From NCBI GenBank assembly GCA_902557775.1, contig CACEBD010000004.1, positions 1 through 64,000 of the forward strand: DNA of 64,000 bases. Direction: 5' to 3'. Numbering within the stretch: the stretch's first letter is position 1; each line of letters opens with the position of its first letter. The notes below the pieces were generated by a model. That model was not told where the DNA came from, did not search any database, and worked only from the letters and a program-made list of their open reading frames with translations. This DNA comes from an uncultured Pelagibacteraceae bacterium (GTDB taxonomy: Bacteria > Pseudomonadota > Alphaproteobacteria > Pelagibacterales > Pelagibacteraceae). Position numbers and translations under genes: made by a program. This document shows positions 10,222-21,371 of this stretch, piece after piece.

Positions 10222-11264
10222 TATAAAATTTTGATACTCCATTGATCATCTTCGAATTTTAAAATTATTTTTTCATTTTCCATTTGTTTAATTATCTTAT
10301 CAAGTTTTCCTAGATATTTAATTTTAAGTAATACATATTGACTATTAAATTCTTGAACATAAATACTGTCAATTAATTCAACTTGTTTTAATCTATCATT
10401 TAATTCAACTAGATTATTTTTTCTGCTAATTTCAAATTTTGTATTTAAAAATGAGGGAGTTCGAACGTCAACTAAATTTTGAGATTTAATTATATTTGTT
10501 ATTTCTTCACTAGTATTTTTAATTATTTTTTCATAATATTTTTTTTCATTCAAATTTTCATTTTTAATTGAAATATTTTTATTTATTTTTTTTCCCAAGA
10601 TATTGGTTTTTAAATATATTTTATTGTTTTTGTTTGTAGTGTCTATTATTAACAATGCCAAATTCTTATTAGTGTACTCTTTAAATAATTCATTTAATTC
10701 TATCATTAAAAGATTCTCTTTATTAGAATTTATTTTTTCAATTATTTCTATGCTTTCAAGAGGAAGTAAAAATTCTATTAAATCTTTTTTATAAATATCT
10801 TTCCAGTTTTCATAAAAAAAATTTTGATTAAAAATAAAAATTTTTTCTTCCTTTTGAAGGATTGGTAAAAAATAGAGCTCTTTATCAGTTATTTCAGAAT
10901 AAAATATTCCTTGTTCATAGAATAGTTTATGAAATTTATTTTTATCAAAAAAGATATTATATTTTAACTTATCATTATCTCTTTCTGCGCTATCATTTTC
11001 ACTTATAACCTGATAAAAAGAGACTAATTCTTTAATTTCTGCAGGTTCTAATTTTAGTAATCGATTTTGATCCTCTGAAAGCAGTATTCTCTCAATAAGT
11101 TCATCAAAACCTTTTTTGATCGCTTTATTGGCTGCTTCTGTATTGGAAATATTTGTTTTTTCTAACTCAATATTATTAACATTAAATATATTATTTTCTG
11201 ATAAAACAGTTTTAGTATTTAAAAAAACAACTAAAATAATTATTATTAATTTATAAAGTTTCAT
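10221..11264 (-). CDS. DUF2066-type secreted protein
   Basis: Signal peptide; position upstream of hda-like gene and divergent to purM, as in other alphaproteobacteria; family from overall pattern. Confidence 0.6.
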   Translation of the reverse strand: MKLYKLIIIILVVFLNTKTVLSENNIFNVNNIELEKTNISNTEAANKAIKKGFDELIERILLSEDQNRLLKLEPAEIKELVSFYQVISENDSAERDNDKLKYNIFFDKNKFHKLFYEQGIFYSEITDKELYFLPILQKEEKIFIFNQNFFYENWKDIYKKDLIEFLLPLESIEIIEKINSNKENLLMIELNELFKEYTNKNLALLIIDTTNKNNKIYLKTNILGKKINKNISIKNENLNEKKYYEKIIKNTSEEITNIIKSQNLVDVRTPSFLNTKFEISRKNNLVELNDRLKQVELIDSIYVQEFNSQYVLLKIKYLGKLDKIIKQMENEKIILKFEDDQWSIKIL

Positions 11265-11287
11265 TTAATTAAATTATCATTTTATTA

Positions 11288-12316
11288 ATGAAAAAAATGC
11301 AAAATAGTTACAAAAAAAGTGGTGTAGATATTTCATTAGCAAATAAATTAGTTAAGCACATATCACATTTATCAAAAAAAGATGTCAAAAAAACTAACAG
11401 TTTTATTAACAAAGACATTATAGGTGGATTTGGATCTTTGTATGACATTAGTGAAACTAAAATTAAAGATCCTGTAATTGTTTCTTGCACCGACGGGGTT
11501 GGTACTAAAATAGATTTAGCTAATAAATTTAAAAAGTTTGATACTATCGGGATCGATTTGGTCGCTATGTGTGTTAATGATCTTATTGTCCAAGGGGCAA
11601 AGCCACTTTTTTTTTTAGATTATATTGCGGTAGGAAAGTTAGACCTTAAAAAAACAAAAGACATTCTTCAAGGAATTTTTAAAGGATGTCATTTGGCTGA
11701 TTGCAAGCTCATTGGTGGTGAAACAGCAGAAATGCCAGGTGTGTATTCTAAAAACAAGTTTGACTTAGCTGGATTTAGTGTAGGAATAGTTTCAAAGAGA
11801 AAAATTTTAAACAAATATAATGTTGAAGATAAAGATATTGTACTTGCTATACCTTCAAGTGGATTTCACTCTAATGGCTTTTCTTTAGTTAGATCGGTGC
11901 TAAAGAAAAAAAAAATCAATAAAAGTTTTAAAAAAAATTTACTTAAACCTACAAAAATTTATTCTAAAGAAGTTTTAAAATTATGCAATAAAAACTTAAT
12001 TAATGCAGCAGCACATATTACAGGTGGAGGGCTAATTGAAAATTTATTAAGATCAATTCCTAAAAATTTGACACTAAATATTGATTTATCAAAAATTAAA
12101 ATTCACAAAATTTTTAAATGGATAAAAGGAAAAAATATATCAGATAAAGAAATGTTAAGAACTTTTAACTGTGGTGTAGGTTTTTGTTTGATAACGCCAA
12201 AAAAAAATGTAAAAAAAATTAAAAAATATTTTACAAAACAATTTATCCCATATGAAATAGGCTTCATATCAAAAGAAAAAAAGAATATTAATATTTTCAA
12301 TCAATTAAAATGGTAA
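11288..12316 (+). CDS. purM: Phosphoribosylformylglycinamidine cyclo-ligase
   Basis: SCTDGVGTKIDLA, GGETAEMPGVY, AHITGGGL motifs. Confidence 0.97.
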   Translation: MKKMQNSYKKSGVDISLANKLVKHISHLSKKDVKKTNSFINKDIIGGFGSLYDISETKIKDPVIVSCTDGVGTKIDLANKFKKFDTIGIDLVAMCVNDLIVQGAKPLFFLDYIAVGKLDLKKTKDILQGIFKGCHLADCKLIGGETAEMPGVYSKNKFDLAGFSVGIVSKRKILNKYNVEDKDIVLAIPSSGFHSNGFSLVRSVLKKKKINKSFKKNLLKPTKIYSKEVLKLCNKNLINAAAHITGGGLIENLLRSIPKNLTLNIDLSKIKIHKIFKWIKGKNISDKEMLRTFNCGVGFCLITPKKNVKKIKKYFTKQFIPYEIGFISKEKKNINIFNQLKW

Positions 12317-12873
12317 AGAAAAAGACTTGTGTATTTATTTCGGGAAATGGAAGTAATCTAAAAAATCTAATTTTAAAGTCTAGAGATTATAATTTTCCTA
12401 TTATTATAAAATTAATTGTATCAAATAAAAAACATGCTTTTGGGATAAATTATGCAAAAAAAAATTCAATTCCTTTTTTGGTAGTTAATACAAATCGTAG
12501 ACTTTTTGAGAATAAAATTCTTCTATATTTAAAAAAATACAAAATTACACTGATTTGTCTAGCAGGTTATATGAGAATATTATCTAAAAAATTTCTTAAT
12601 TTATATGGGAATAAGGTTATTAATATTCACCCTTCTTTATTGCCAAAGTTTAAAGGATTAAATACTTATTCAAGAATTTTAAAAAATAGTGAAATTAAAA
12701 CCGGCTGTACAGTTCACTATGTTAACGAAAAATTGGATAGTGGAAATATAATAACAAAAAAAATTTTTTTTATTGATCCGAAAGACGACGAAAAATTACT
12801 CAAAATAAAAACACAAAAAAAAGAATATTTAGCATTTCCTGAGGCTATTATTAAAATTTATAGAAATTATTAA
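12310..12873 (+). CDS. purN: Phosphoribosylglycinamide formyltransferase
   Basis: FISGNGSNLKNLI, CLAGYMRILS, NIHPSLLPKFKG motifs; overlaps purM. Confidence 0.96.
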   Translation: MVKKKTCVFISGNGSNLKNLILKSRDYNFPIIIKLIVSNKKHAFGINYAKKNSIPFLVVNTNRRLFENKILLYLKKYKITLICLAGYMRILSKKFLNLYGNKVINIHPSLLPKFKGLNTYSRILKNSEIKTGCTVHYVNEKLDSGNIITKKIFFIDPKDDEKLLKIKTQKKEYLAFPEAIIKIYRNY

Positions 12874-13280
12874 TTATTGAAAAAAAATTCTATTTCTTTT
12901 TTAGCATTTTCAGTTGAATCAGAGCCATGCACAGAATTTTTATCTATAGAGATTCCAAACAGTTTTCTTATAGTATTTTTCTCCGCTTTTTTAGGGTCAG
13001 TTGCACCCATAATCTCTCTATATAATGTAATAGCGTTAACTCCCTCTAATATCATTACGACAATCGGTCCAGAAGCTAAATAAGCACATAAATCGTTATA
13101 AAAAGGTTTTGATTGATGAACTTTATAAAATTCAGCCGCTTCTTCTTTAGTAATGTGAATTTTTTTACTATTTTTTATAACTAAATTATTTTTTGAAAAA
13201 ATCGATTTAATGTCTTCAATTAAATTTCTTTCTACTGCATCTGGTTTAATAATTGAAAGGGTTTGCTCAATATTACTCAT
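12870..13280 (-). CDS. ndk: Nucleoside diphosphate kinase
   Basis: TLSIIKPDAVERN, NSVHGSDSTENAKKEIEFFF. Confidence 0.97.
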   Translation of the reverse strand: MSNIEQTLSIIKPDAVERNLIEDIKSIFSKNNLVIKNSKKIHITKEEAAEFYKVHQSKPFYNDLCAYLASGPIVVMILEGVNAITLYREIMGATDPKKAEKNTIRKLFGISIDKNSVHGSDSTENAKKEIEFFFNN

Positions 13281-14739
13281 AATACTCTTCGACTAATTCA
13301 TTAAGCAATCTTACTCCAAAACCTGTTGCTCCAGCAGAGTTTAATGCCCCGCCATATTTTGAAAAGGCCATACCAGCAATATCTAGATGCGCCCATGGTG
13401 TTTTATTTAAAATAAATCTTTGTAAAAACTGAGCTGCAGTTGTCGAACCAGCTCCACCCACATAGTTTATATTTTGTACGTCAGCATTTTTAGAATTCAT
13501 AAGTTTATCATAATTTTTATGTAATGGCATTCTCCAAACCTTTTCCTCAACTTTTTCACCTGCGCTAAAAATTTGATTTGATAAATTATCATCGTTTGAA
13601 AATAGACCAGCATATTCAGATCCTAAACAGACTATAATTGCTCCAGTTAACGTGGCAAGATCAACTATAAATTTTGGCTTAAATTTTTTTTCAGTAAAAG
13701 TTAAAGCATCAGCTAAAACTAATCTCCCCTCTGCATCTGTATTTAATATTTCTATAGTTTTACCGCTATAAGATTTTACAATGTCACCTGGTCTTTGAGC
13801 ATTACCGCTGACCATATTTTCAACTAACCCTACAACACCAACAGCGTTGATTTTTGCTTTTCTTATTGCAAAGTTTTTCATTAATCCTACTACTGTAGCC
13901 GAGCCAGCCATATCATAGGTCATATCTTCCATAAATCTTGCTGGTTTAAGTGAATAACCACCCGTGTCAAAACATACCCCTTTGCCTACAAATGCTAAGG
14001 GTTTAGAATTATTTTTTGCTCCATTCCATTCCATAGTCACAAGATATGATCCTCTTATACTTCCCTGCCCCACACCTAGCAGAGCGTGCATACCAAGTTT
14101 TTTTAGTTGTCTTTCATCATATATATTTATTTTTAAGCCATACTTTTTAAGAGATTTTATTCTTTTAGCATATTCATCTGGATGAAGAACATTTCCCGGT
14201 TCTGAAACTAAATCCCTGGCATAAAAAGTTCCTTCCTCTAAAGCCTTAAATTTTAGCTGACTCAAATTTGTAGGTTTGTTTTTTTTTCCAGAAACTTTTA
14301 TAGAAATAACTCTTGTATCTTTCTTTGTTTTATATTTCTTAAATTCATAAGATTTTAATTTAATACCGTGAAGAAAATAGCCTAAAAAATTATTTTTTTC
14401 ATTATTTATACTGTCAGAGAAAATAAAATAGTCAGTATTTTTTCCATAATTTACTTTGCCATAAAATTCCCCTCCTAAGTTTTCAATTTCAGAGGTTTTA
14501 ATATTTTTTTTAATTAGAATTAAGACTATCTTTTTTTTCGAACTTACCTCAAAAATAAGCAAGTTTTTTTTTAAATCAGAATTCTTTAAAAGATCATTAA
14601 CATATGAAAATTCATTATTAGACAGATATTTTTTTAAACCCGTCAAACTAAATTTGTCTTTAGAAAAAAGAACTATATTAGCTGAGGAGCTTTTGATGAT
14701 CTTATTCGAGTAACTTATTTTTATTGACATAATTTTCAC
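13273..14739 (-). CDS. pepA: Leucyl aminopeptidase (M17)
   Basis: GKGVCFDTGGYSLKP, NTDAEGRLVLADAL signature. Confidence 0.95.
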   Translation of the reverse strand: MKIMSIKISYSNKIIKSSSANIVLFSKDKFSLTGLKKYLSNNEFSYVNDLLKNSDLKKNLLIFEVSSKKKIVLILIKKNIKTSEIENLGGEFYGKVNYGKNTDYFIFSDSINNEKNNFLGYFLHGIKLKSYEFKKYKTKKDTRVISIKVSGKKNKPTNLSQLKFKALEEGTFYARDLVSEPGNVLHPDEYAKRIKSLKKYGLKINIYDERQLKKLGMHALLGVGQGSIRGSYLVTMEWNGAKNNSKPLAFVGKGVCFDTGGYSLKPARFMEDMTYDMAGSATVVGLMKNFAIRKAKINAVGVVGLVENMVSGNAQRPGDIVKSYSGKTIEILNTDAEGRLVLADALTFTEKKFKPKFIVDLATLTGAIIVCLGSEYAGLFSNDDNLSNQIFSAGEKVEEKVWRMPLHKNYDKLMNSKNADVQNINYVGGAGSTTAAQFLQRFILNKTPWAHLDIAGMAFSKYGGALNSAGATGFGVRLLNELVEEYYE

Positions 14740-14867
14740 CCAAATTGGAGTATTTGAAAGAGGTATATAAGTCCAAATATATAAGATTTCAATGAAAAAT
14801 TGATGGAATTTAAACCATAGATTGAAATTTATTTAAGGTTGCTTTAATTATATACAAAATAATTACC

Positions 14868-15995
14868 ATGCTTCAAAATAAAATTTATCAAAACTATTTA
14901 ATAGATATTTTTAAAACATTTTTAACAATATTATTAGGTTTTACTTTAATAGCTTGGACTGTAAGAGCAGTAAATTTTTTAGATCTAATTGTTGAAAGTG
15001 GTTATCCTGTGCTCACTTATTTCCAATATTCATTTTTGAATATTTTCGGTATTTTAACAAAATTTATTCCTTTATCCTTTCTTATCGCGCTAATACTTTT
15101 TATAATAAAACAAATTCAAGAAAATGAATTAATAATTTTATGGACTTCTGGCGTAAAAAAAATTGAATTAGTAAAATTATTTTTTTTATTTTCTGTAATA
15201 ATTTCAATTTTTTATTTAGTATTTTCCTCCTTAATTACTCCCTTAGCTTTAAATAAATCTAGACAAATTTTAGGTAAAGAAAGTTTAACTTCATTTTTAC
15301 CGACAGTAAAAGCACAACAGTTTAGTGACTCATTCAATGGTGTTACGTTTATAGTAGATAAAAAATATAATAATGAGCTTAAAAATATTTTTTTACAAGA
15401 TAATGCTAGAGTTCTTAAAAATATATCCTCGAATAAAAAAAAGGCTTTGACAACTATAATTGCCTCAAACGGACTTATAAATGAAAACAAAATGATAATG
15501 TTCAATGGTCAAATAATATCTTCTGACAAAAATAATCAAGGAAATGATATAATTAAATTTGATCAATTAAGTGTTGACCTTAACAATTTTAAAAATAGAA
15601 CCATTAAACAACCAAAGGTTCAAGAAACTTCAACCATCACTCTTCTTACTTGTTTAGAAGGAAGTATTTTTTATAAAATTTCTTGCAAAAAAAACTTTAA
15701 GACTGAAATTTTACCGATCTTAAATAGACGAATTACATTTCCTTTATATTTTCCAATAATTGCTCTATTTGCTTCTTTCTTATTGATTAGAAGTAAAAAA
15801 AAATTTTTCTTCAGCAAAGTAAGTGTTTTTTTATATTGTTTTTTTGTTCTGCTCTACGCCGAGCTAATTATTAGATATACGGGTATCAGTAATCTGATAA
15901 GTAAGTTATTTATCTTATCACCAGTGGTTTTATCTATTTTAGTTTATATATTTTTAAAATTTAAATTCTCAAATGAAGCATTAAAAAATGAATAA
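14868..15995 (+). CDS. lptF: LPS export permease LptF
   Basis: YjgP/YjgQ family topology; first of tandem pair before lptD. Confidence 0.88.
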   Translation: MLQNKIYQNYLIDIFKTFLTILLGFTLIAWTVRAVNFLDLIVESGYPVLTYFQYSFLNIFGILTKFIPLSFLIALILFIIKQIQENELIILWTSGVKKIELVKLFFLFSVIISIFYLVFSSLITPLALNKSRQILGKESLTSFLPTVKAQQFSDSFNGVTFIVDKKYNNELKNIFLQDNARVLKNISSNKKKALTTIIASNGLINENKMIMFNGQIISSDKNNQGNDIIKFDQLSVDLNNFKNRTIKQPKVQETSTITLLTCLEGSIFYKISCKKNFKTEILPILNRRITFPLYFPIIALFASFLLIRSKKKFFFSKVSVFLYCFFVLLYAELIIRYTGISNLISKLFILSPVVLSILVYIFLKFKFSNEALKNE

Positions 15996-17079
15996 AATAA
16001 TTCTAAACTATTTATTAATTGGCTATTTTAAAACCTTCATTAAAACAACTTTGCTTTTTTATTGCTTTGGTATAATTCTTAATTTATTTGAAGAAATAGA
16101 ATTCTTTAAAAATCTAGATGTGCCTATACTTACGCCCCTTTATCTAACTAGTTTATATATTCCCGGATTATTATTGCAACTTCTGCCATTTATAATTTTT
16201 GTAGCAAGTATGAAGTTTATTTTAGATATAAGAAATAATAAAGATTTATTGACAATGAAAATTTTTGGTTTCTCAAATTTTAAAATTTTTCTTTTGCTCG
16301 CTTTGACATCTTTTTTCTTGGGTTGGATCTCACTTTTTTTTATTAATCCTGTTACTTCAGCAATGTCAAAATATTATGAGCAAACTAAAGCAAGCTATTC
16401 CAAAGATATTGATCATTTAGTAACTTTTAATAAAAATGGTCTTTGGATTAAAGAAAGCACTGACTTTGGTCAAAGAATAATCTCTGCGTCCAGCGGAGGT
16501 GAAAATAAATTAAAAGACGTAACAATATATAAATTTGATAAAAACTATAATCTTAAAGAAAAAATTTTTTCGAAATCGGCAGATATAGAAAAAAATGATT
16601 GGTTCCTGAAAGATGTAAATATTTTAAAGATAAATGATATCGGTATTTCTGAAGAAATAAGTAAAAATAATTTTTCAATAAATTCTATATATACTTATGA
16701 AAAAATTAATAGTTTATTTAAGAACTTCGATACTCTCTCATTTATTGATTTATTATTTAACTATAATAATTTAATAAAAAAAGGCTATAATAATTTATTT
16801 TTAAAACATAGTTTTCATTCAATGCTATCAATGCCTTTTTTCCTATTCATTATGACCGCTTTAGCTGCAATATTGATATTAAATACTTTAAAAAAATCAA
16901 ATAATGTAAAATTTATAGTGATAGGAATTGTTGCATGTGTAATTATTTATTACCTGAAGGATCTTTCTATTGCTTTAGGAAAAACTAATAGAATTTCTTT
17001 AACATTAGCAACATGGATGCCAATCATAATTATTGGTATTTTTAGTTCAATAGGAATACTGCAAATAAATGAAAAATAA
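15988..17079 (+). CDS. lptG: LPS export permease LptG
   Basis: YjgP/YjgQ family, tandem with lptF. Confidence 0.88.
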   Translation: MNKIILNYLLIGYFKTFIKTTLLFYCFGIILNLFEEIEFFKNLDVPILTPLYLTSLYIPGLLLQLLPFIIFVASMKFILDIRNNKDLLTMKIFGFSNFKIFLLLALTSFFLGWISLFFINPVTSAMSKYYEQTKASYSKDIDHLVTFNKNGLWIKESTDFGQRIISASSGGENKLKDVTIYKFDKNYNLKEKIFSKSADIEKNDWFLKDVNILKINDIGISEEISKNNFSINSIYTYEKINSLFKNFDTLSFIDLLFNYNNLIKKGYNNLFLKHSFHSMLSMPFFLFIMTALAAILILNTLKKSNNVKFIVIGIVACVIIYYLKDLSIALGKTNRISLTLATWMPIIIIGIFSSIGILQINEK

Positions 17080-19465
17080 AATTTATATAATTTTTTTCCA
17101 TTTGATTTTTTCAAAGATGCTTTTTGCTGATGAAATAAATATAAGCGCCAAAAAGATAACTGTCGATAAGAAAAGTCAGATAACAATATTTGAGGAAGAA
17201 GTAGTTATACAGAACAATAAGAACAATTTAATTCGGAGCAACTATGCTGCCTACAATAAAAAATTAAAATTTTATACTTTAAAAGGCAATGTAGTTGTAG
17301 AAGATTTTAAAGGAAATTTAATTAAAACTAGTGAAGCTACTTATAACGAAGCACTAAATATATTTAGAAGTGTTGGAAAAACAAATTTGATTACAAAAGA
17401 GGGGTACTACTTGGAATCAGAGAATGTGGTCTTTAATGATCAAAACAACGTAGTTTCTTCAGACAAAGAGACACTAGTTAAAGATAACATGGAAAATTTA
17501 ATAACTCTAAATAATTTTAAATATGAGATTAATGAAAGTATTTTTAAATCTCTCGGAAAGATCAAAGTGATTGATAAAATGAATAACTCTTACGAGTTTT
17601 CTCAGCTTTATATTGATGAAAAAAAAAAGGAGATTATTGGGACAGACTCAAAAGCCTATCTTAATCAAAAAGATTTTAAAATGAATCCAAAAAATAAACC
17701 TAGAATTTTTTCGAATGCAATTAATATAAATCAAGAAGAATCGAGTTTTGTAAAAAGTACATTTACAATGTGTGACTACCGAGAAGGAAACAAATGTCCT
17801 CCGTGGCAACTCAATGCCTCTAAAATGACTCATAATAAAAAAAAGAAGACAATTTATTATGACAATGCAGTAATAAAAATTTATGATATTCCAATTTTTT
17901 ACTTGCCAAAGTTAGCTCATCCAGATCCTACTGTTGATAGAAGGTCAGGATTTTTAAACCCTTCCTACTCTGATACTAAAAATTTGGGTTCTAGTATTAA
18001 CTTGCCATATTTCTGGGCCATTAATAAGGATAGAGATTTAACAATAAATAGTAGATTGTTTGTTTCCGAAAATCCTTTGTTAATGGGTGAATATCGTCAT
18101 GCGTTTAAAAATTCTAATTTAATTTTTGATTTCGGTTTTACTGAAGGCTACAAAAACACATCTGCTACAAAGCGTGCAGGAGATAAATCTCATTTTTTTT
18201 CAAAATTTGTTAGAAAATTTCAAAGTAATAACAATGAAAGCAGCTTAAAAGTTAATCTTCAAAATGTTTCAGATGACAAATATTTGAAATTGTACAAAAT
18301 TGATTCAAATTTAGTTAATTACGAAACGGATACATTAGAAAATTATATAAGCTTCGACCACTATAATGATGATAAAAATTTTTCTTTAGGCTTAAAAATG
18401 AGTGCATTTGAAACTTTAAAAAGTGGGTATAATGATAAATACGAATATATTTTTCCTGAAGTGACTTTAAATAAAAATTTGTACAGCGATAAGCTGGGAT
18501 ATGGAAACTTACAAACCAATTTAAAAGTTCAAAACTATGATACTAATAAAACAAAAAAATTTTTAATAAATAATTTAGATTGGTCTTATGATCACACTAA
18601 TAGTTTCTTCGATGGAACACTTTTAACAAGTCTCAAAAATGTAAATTACGAAGTAAAAAATGAGAAAATATTCAAACCTGATACAACAAACGAGTTATTT
18701 GGAGCTTTAGGATATTTAGCAAGTATAGATTTATTTAAAGAAAAAAATGGAGTTAGACATTTATTAAAACCTAAAGCACTTATCAAGTATTCACCTAACC
18801 ATATGAGAAAAGATAGCAATGATTTTAATTTATATGGAAAAAATATTTTCTCTGTAAATAGACTTAATACTAACGAAAATTTTGAAAGCGGCTCAAACTT
18901 AACGTTAGGATTTGATTATGGACAATTTAGAAATGATAAACAGTTAAACTTCACTATTGGTCAAGTTATTAATGAAAAGAAAACTAATAAAAATATGCCA
19001 TCTTCATCAAGTTTAGATAAAAGATTTTCTGATATTGTGGGAAGTTTGAATTATAAAAATAAAGATATTTTTAATTTTAATTATAATTATGCATTAGATC
19101 AAAACTTTAAAGAAACTAATTACAATGAATTTAACACGAGCTATAATTTTTCTAATTTTCAATTAAATCTAGATTATTTAGAGGAAGATAAGACATCTGA
19201 TAGTACAGAATATGTAAAAACTAGTTTTGAATATAAAAAAGGTGATAACGGAGTGTTTTCTTTCAGCAATAAAAGAGACTTAATAAGAAACGCATCGGAA
19301 TATTATGATCTTAGTTATGAATATATCAATGATTGTCTAAGGGCAGGCTTAGTTTATAGAAGAGAGTTTTATAACGACTCAGAATTAGAGTCTGAAAATT
19401 CACTCATGTTCAAAATAACTTTAAATTCATTTGGAGAATTAAATTCACCTAAATTTGAGAATTAA
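17069..19465 (+). CDS. lptD: LPS assembly outer membrane protein LptD
   Basis: OstA-like N-terminus, CDYREGNKCPPWQLNASKMTHNKKKKTIYYDNAVIKIYDIPIFYLPKLAHPDPTVDRRSGFL motif. Confidence 0.92.
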   Translation: MKNKIYIIFFHLIFSKMLFADEINISAKKITVDKKSQITIFEEEVVIQNNKNNLIRSNYAAYNKKLKFYTLKGNVVVEDFKGNLIKTSEATYNEALNIFRSVGKTNLITKEGYYLESENVVFNDQNNVVSSDKETLVKDNMENLITLNNFKYEINESIFKSLGKIKVIDKMNNSYEFSQLYIDEKKKEIIGTDSKAYLNQKDFKMNPKNKPRIFSNAININQEESSFVKSTFTMCDYREGNKCPPWQLNASKMTHNKKKKTIYYDNAVIKIYDIPIFYLPKLAHPDPTVDRRSGFLNPSYSDTKNLGSSINLPYFWAINKDRDLTINSRLFVSENPLLMGEYRHAFKNSNLIFDFGFTEGYKNTSATKRAGDKSHFFSKFVRKFQSNNNESSLKVNLQNVSDDKYLKLYKIDSNLVNYETDTLENYISFDHYNDDKNFSLGLKMSAFETLKSGYNDKYEYIFPEVTLNKNLYSDKLGYGNLQTNLKVQNYDTNKTKKFLINNLDWSYDHTNSFFDGTLLTSLKNVNYEVKNEKIFKPDTTNELFGALGYLASIDLFKEKNGVRHLLKPKALIKYSPNHMRKDSNDFNLYGKNIFSVNRLNTNENFESGSNLTLGFDYGQFRNDKQLNFTIGQVINEKKTNKNMPSSSSLDKRFSDIVGSLNYKNKDIFNFNYNYALDQNFKETNYNEFNTSYNFSNFQLNLDYLEEDKTSDSTEYVKTSFEYKKGDNGVFSFSNKRDLIRNASEYYDLSYEYINDCLRAGLVYRREFYNDSELESENSLMFKITLNSFGELNSPKFEN

Positions 19466-20412
19466 TGAAACTTGTTAAAATTTTTTTTATATCAAAAATT
19501 CTTTTAATTTTTTGTTTTTTTAATTCAAGTTTTGGATCAATTAAAAATAATATCATTGCTAAAGTTGGTGAAGAAATTATTACATCTTTAGATTTAGAAA
19601 ATAAAATAAAAATAACACTTATTCTTGCAAAGCAGGAAATTAATCAAGAAAATATCAATAAAGTAAAAAGTAATTCTATGAATTATTTAATAAATTTAAA
19701 AGTAAAAAGTAATGAATTAAAAAAATATAAGTTTAAAAAAAATCCATTTGTAATCAACCAACATTTAGAAAAAATTTCCTCAAATCTTAATATTGAAATA
19801 AATGCTTTGAAACCAATGTTCAAGTCGTATGGAATAGATTATGACTCTTTTGTAGACGAAATTAATACTGAATTTTTATGGCAACAATTAATAACTCAAA
19901 TTTATATAAAAAAAATTTCAATTAATGAGGATCAAATTATTTCTGAATTAAATAGTGTAATAGAAAATAATAAAAATATTATTGAATATAACTTAGCAGA
20001 AATCGATATTGATATTAATAACTTAGAAAAGAAAGATAAAATTATTAGTGAAATCTTATCAAGCATTAAGCAAGTTGGTTTTGATAAGACTGCTATTAAA
20101 TTCAGTATGTCATCATCGTCCATGAGTGGGGGGAAATTAGGTTGGATAAGTGCAAATAGTTTATCAAAAAATATTTTCGAGGTAGTTACTAAACTTAATG
20201 TAGGTGAAGTTTCAGACCCGATTTTACAAAGTAATAAAATTTTGTTTTTAAAAATCTTAGAAAAAAGGGAAATAAAAAATGACCAAAAATTTGATAAGGA
20301 GAAGTATAAGGCTTTTTTAATTGACCGGAAAAAAAATGAACTTTTAGATTTGTATTCAAATAGTCACCTTTCAAAAAAAAGAAATAGTACATTAATAGAA
20401 TTTAAACAATGA
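19465..20412 (+). CDS. surA: SurA-like periplasmic peptidyl-prolyl isomerase/chaperone
   Basis: Signal peptide, SurA N-terminal fold, parvulin-like SSSSMSGGKLGWISANSL; located between lptD and pdxA. Confidence 0.8.
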   Translation: MKLVKIFFISKILLIFCFFNSSFGSIKNNIIAKVGEEIITSLDLENKIKITLILAKQEINQENINKVKSNSMNYLINLKVKSNELKKYKFKKNPFVINQHLEKISSNLNIEINALKPMFKSYGIDYDSFVDEINTEFLWQQLITQIYIKKISINEDQIISELNSVIENNKNIIEYNLAEIDIDINNLEKKDKIISEILSSIKQVGFDKTAIKFSMSSSSMSGGKLGWISANSLSKNIFEVVTKLNVGEVSDPILQSNKILFLKILEKREIKNDQKFDKEKYKAFLIDRKKNELLDLYSNSHLSKKRNSTLIEFKQ

Positions 20413-21371
20413 AAAAAATATTAATTGTCACAGGAGATCCAAATAGTATTAATTCTGAAATAATCTATAAGACATGGAAAAAAATTAACAAAAAAATAAA
20501 GAAAAGAATTTATATAATTTCTAATTATAGATTACTTAAATCTCAGTTTAAAAAATTAAATTATTCGATAAAAATGTTAGATGTAAAAAATATTATTAAT
20601 CATAGTGACGCTACCTCATTAAAGATAATAAATATAGATTTAAATTTTAAAGATGCATTTAATGTTCCAGTAAAATTCGCTTCAAAATTTGTAACAAAAT
20701 CCCTAGACCGCGCTCATAATTTGGCACAAGAGAAAAGTGTTGCTGGGATAATTAATTGCGCTATTAATAAAAATCTATTAGGCAAAAATGGTATTGGTGT
20801 TACAGAATATTTATCAAAGAAATGTAATATCAAAATTAATTCTGGGGTAATGTTAATTAAAAATTCTCAATTAGCGGTTAGCCCTCTTACTACACATTTA
20901 AATTTATCTCAGGTATCAAAACAAATAAAAAAAGATCTAATTATAAAAAAGGTAATCACAATAAATGATTGGTATAAATCAAAATTAAGAAAGAAGCCTA
21001 AAATAGCTATTTTAGGTTTGAATCCTCATAATGCTGAATTTAGAAAAAATTCTGAAGAAATCAAAATCATTATTCCAGCTATTAAAATTTTAAAAAAAAA
21101 GGGAATAAATTTAACAGGTCCCTTAGTTGCGGATACTATTTTTATTAATGACTATCAAAAATATGATGTCATAGTAGGTATGTATCATGACCAAGTTTTA
21201 GCTCCCTTCAAAGGTTTATATAAATATGATGCAATTAACATTACGTTAGGTTTAAGATATCTTAGATTATCGCCTGACCATGGAACAGCTTTTAATTTAA
21301 TTAAAAAAAATAAAGCGAGTCCTCTAAGTTTAATACGTTGCTTGGAATTCATAGAAAAGTATACAAGATGA
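20409..21371 (+). CDS. pdxA: 4-hydroxythreonine-4-phosphate dehydrogenase
   Basis: ILIVTGDPNSINSEI, GLNPHNAEF, GMYHDQVLAPFK, LSPDHGTAFNL. Confidence 0.92.
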   Translation: MKKILIVTGDPNSINSEIIYKTWKKINKKIKKRIYIISNYRLLKSQFKKLNYSIKMLDVKNIINHSDATSLKIINIDLNFKDAFNVPVKFASKFVTKSLDRAHNLAQEKSVAGIINCAINKNLLGKNGIGVTEYLSKKCNIKINSGVMLIKNSQLAVSPLTTHLNLSQVSKQIKKDLIIKKVITINDWYKSKLRKKPKIAILGLNPHNAEFRKNSEEIKIIIPAIKILKKKGINLTGPLVADTIFINDYQKYDVIVGMYHDQVLAPFKGLYKYDAINITLGLRYLRLSPDHGTAFNLIKKNKASPLSLIRCLEFIEKYTR

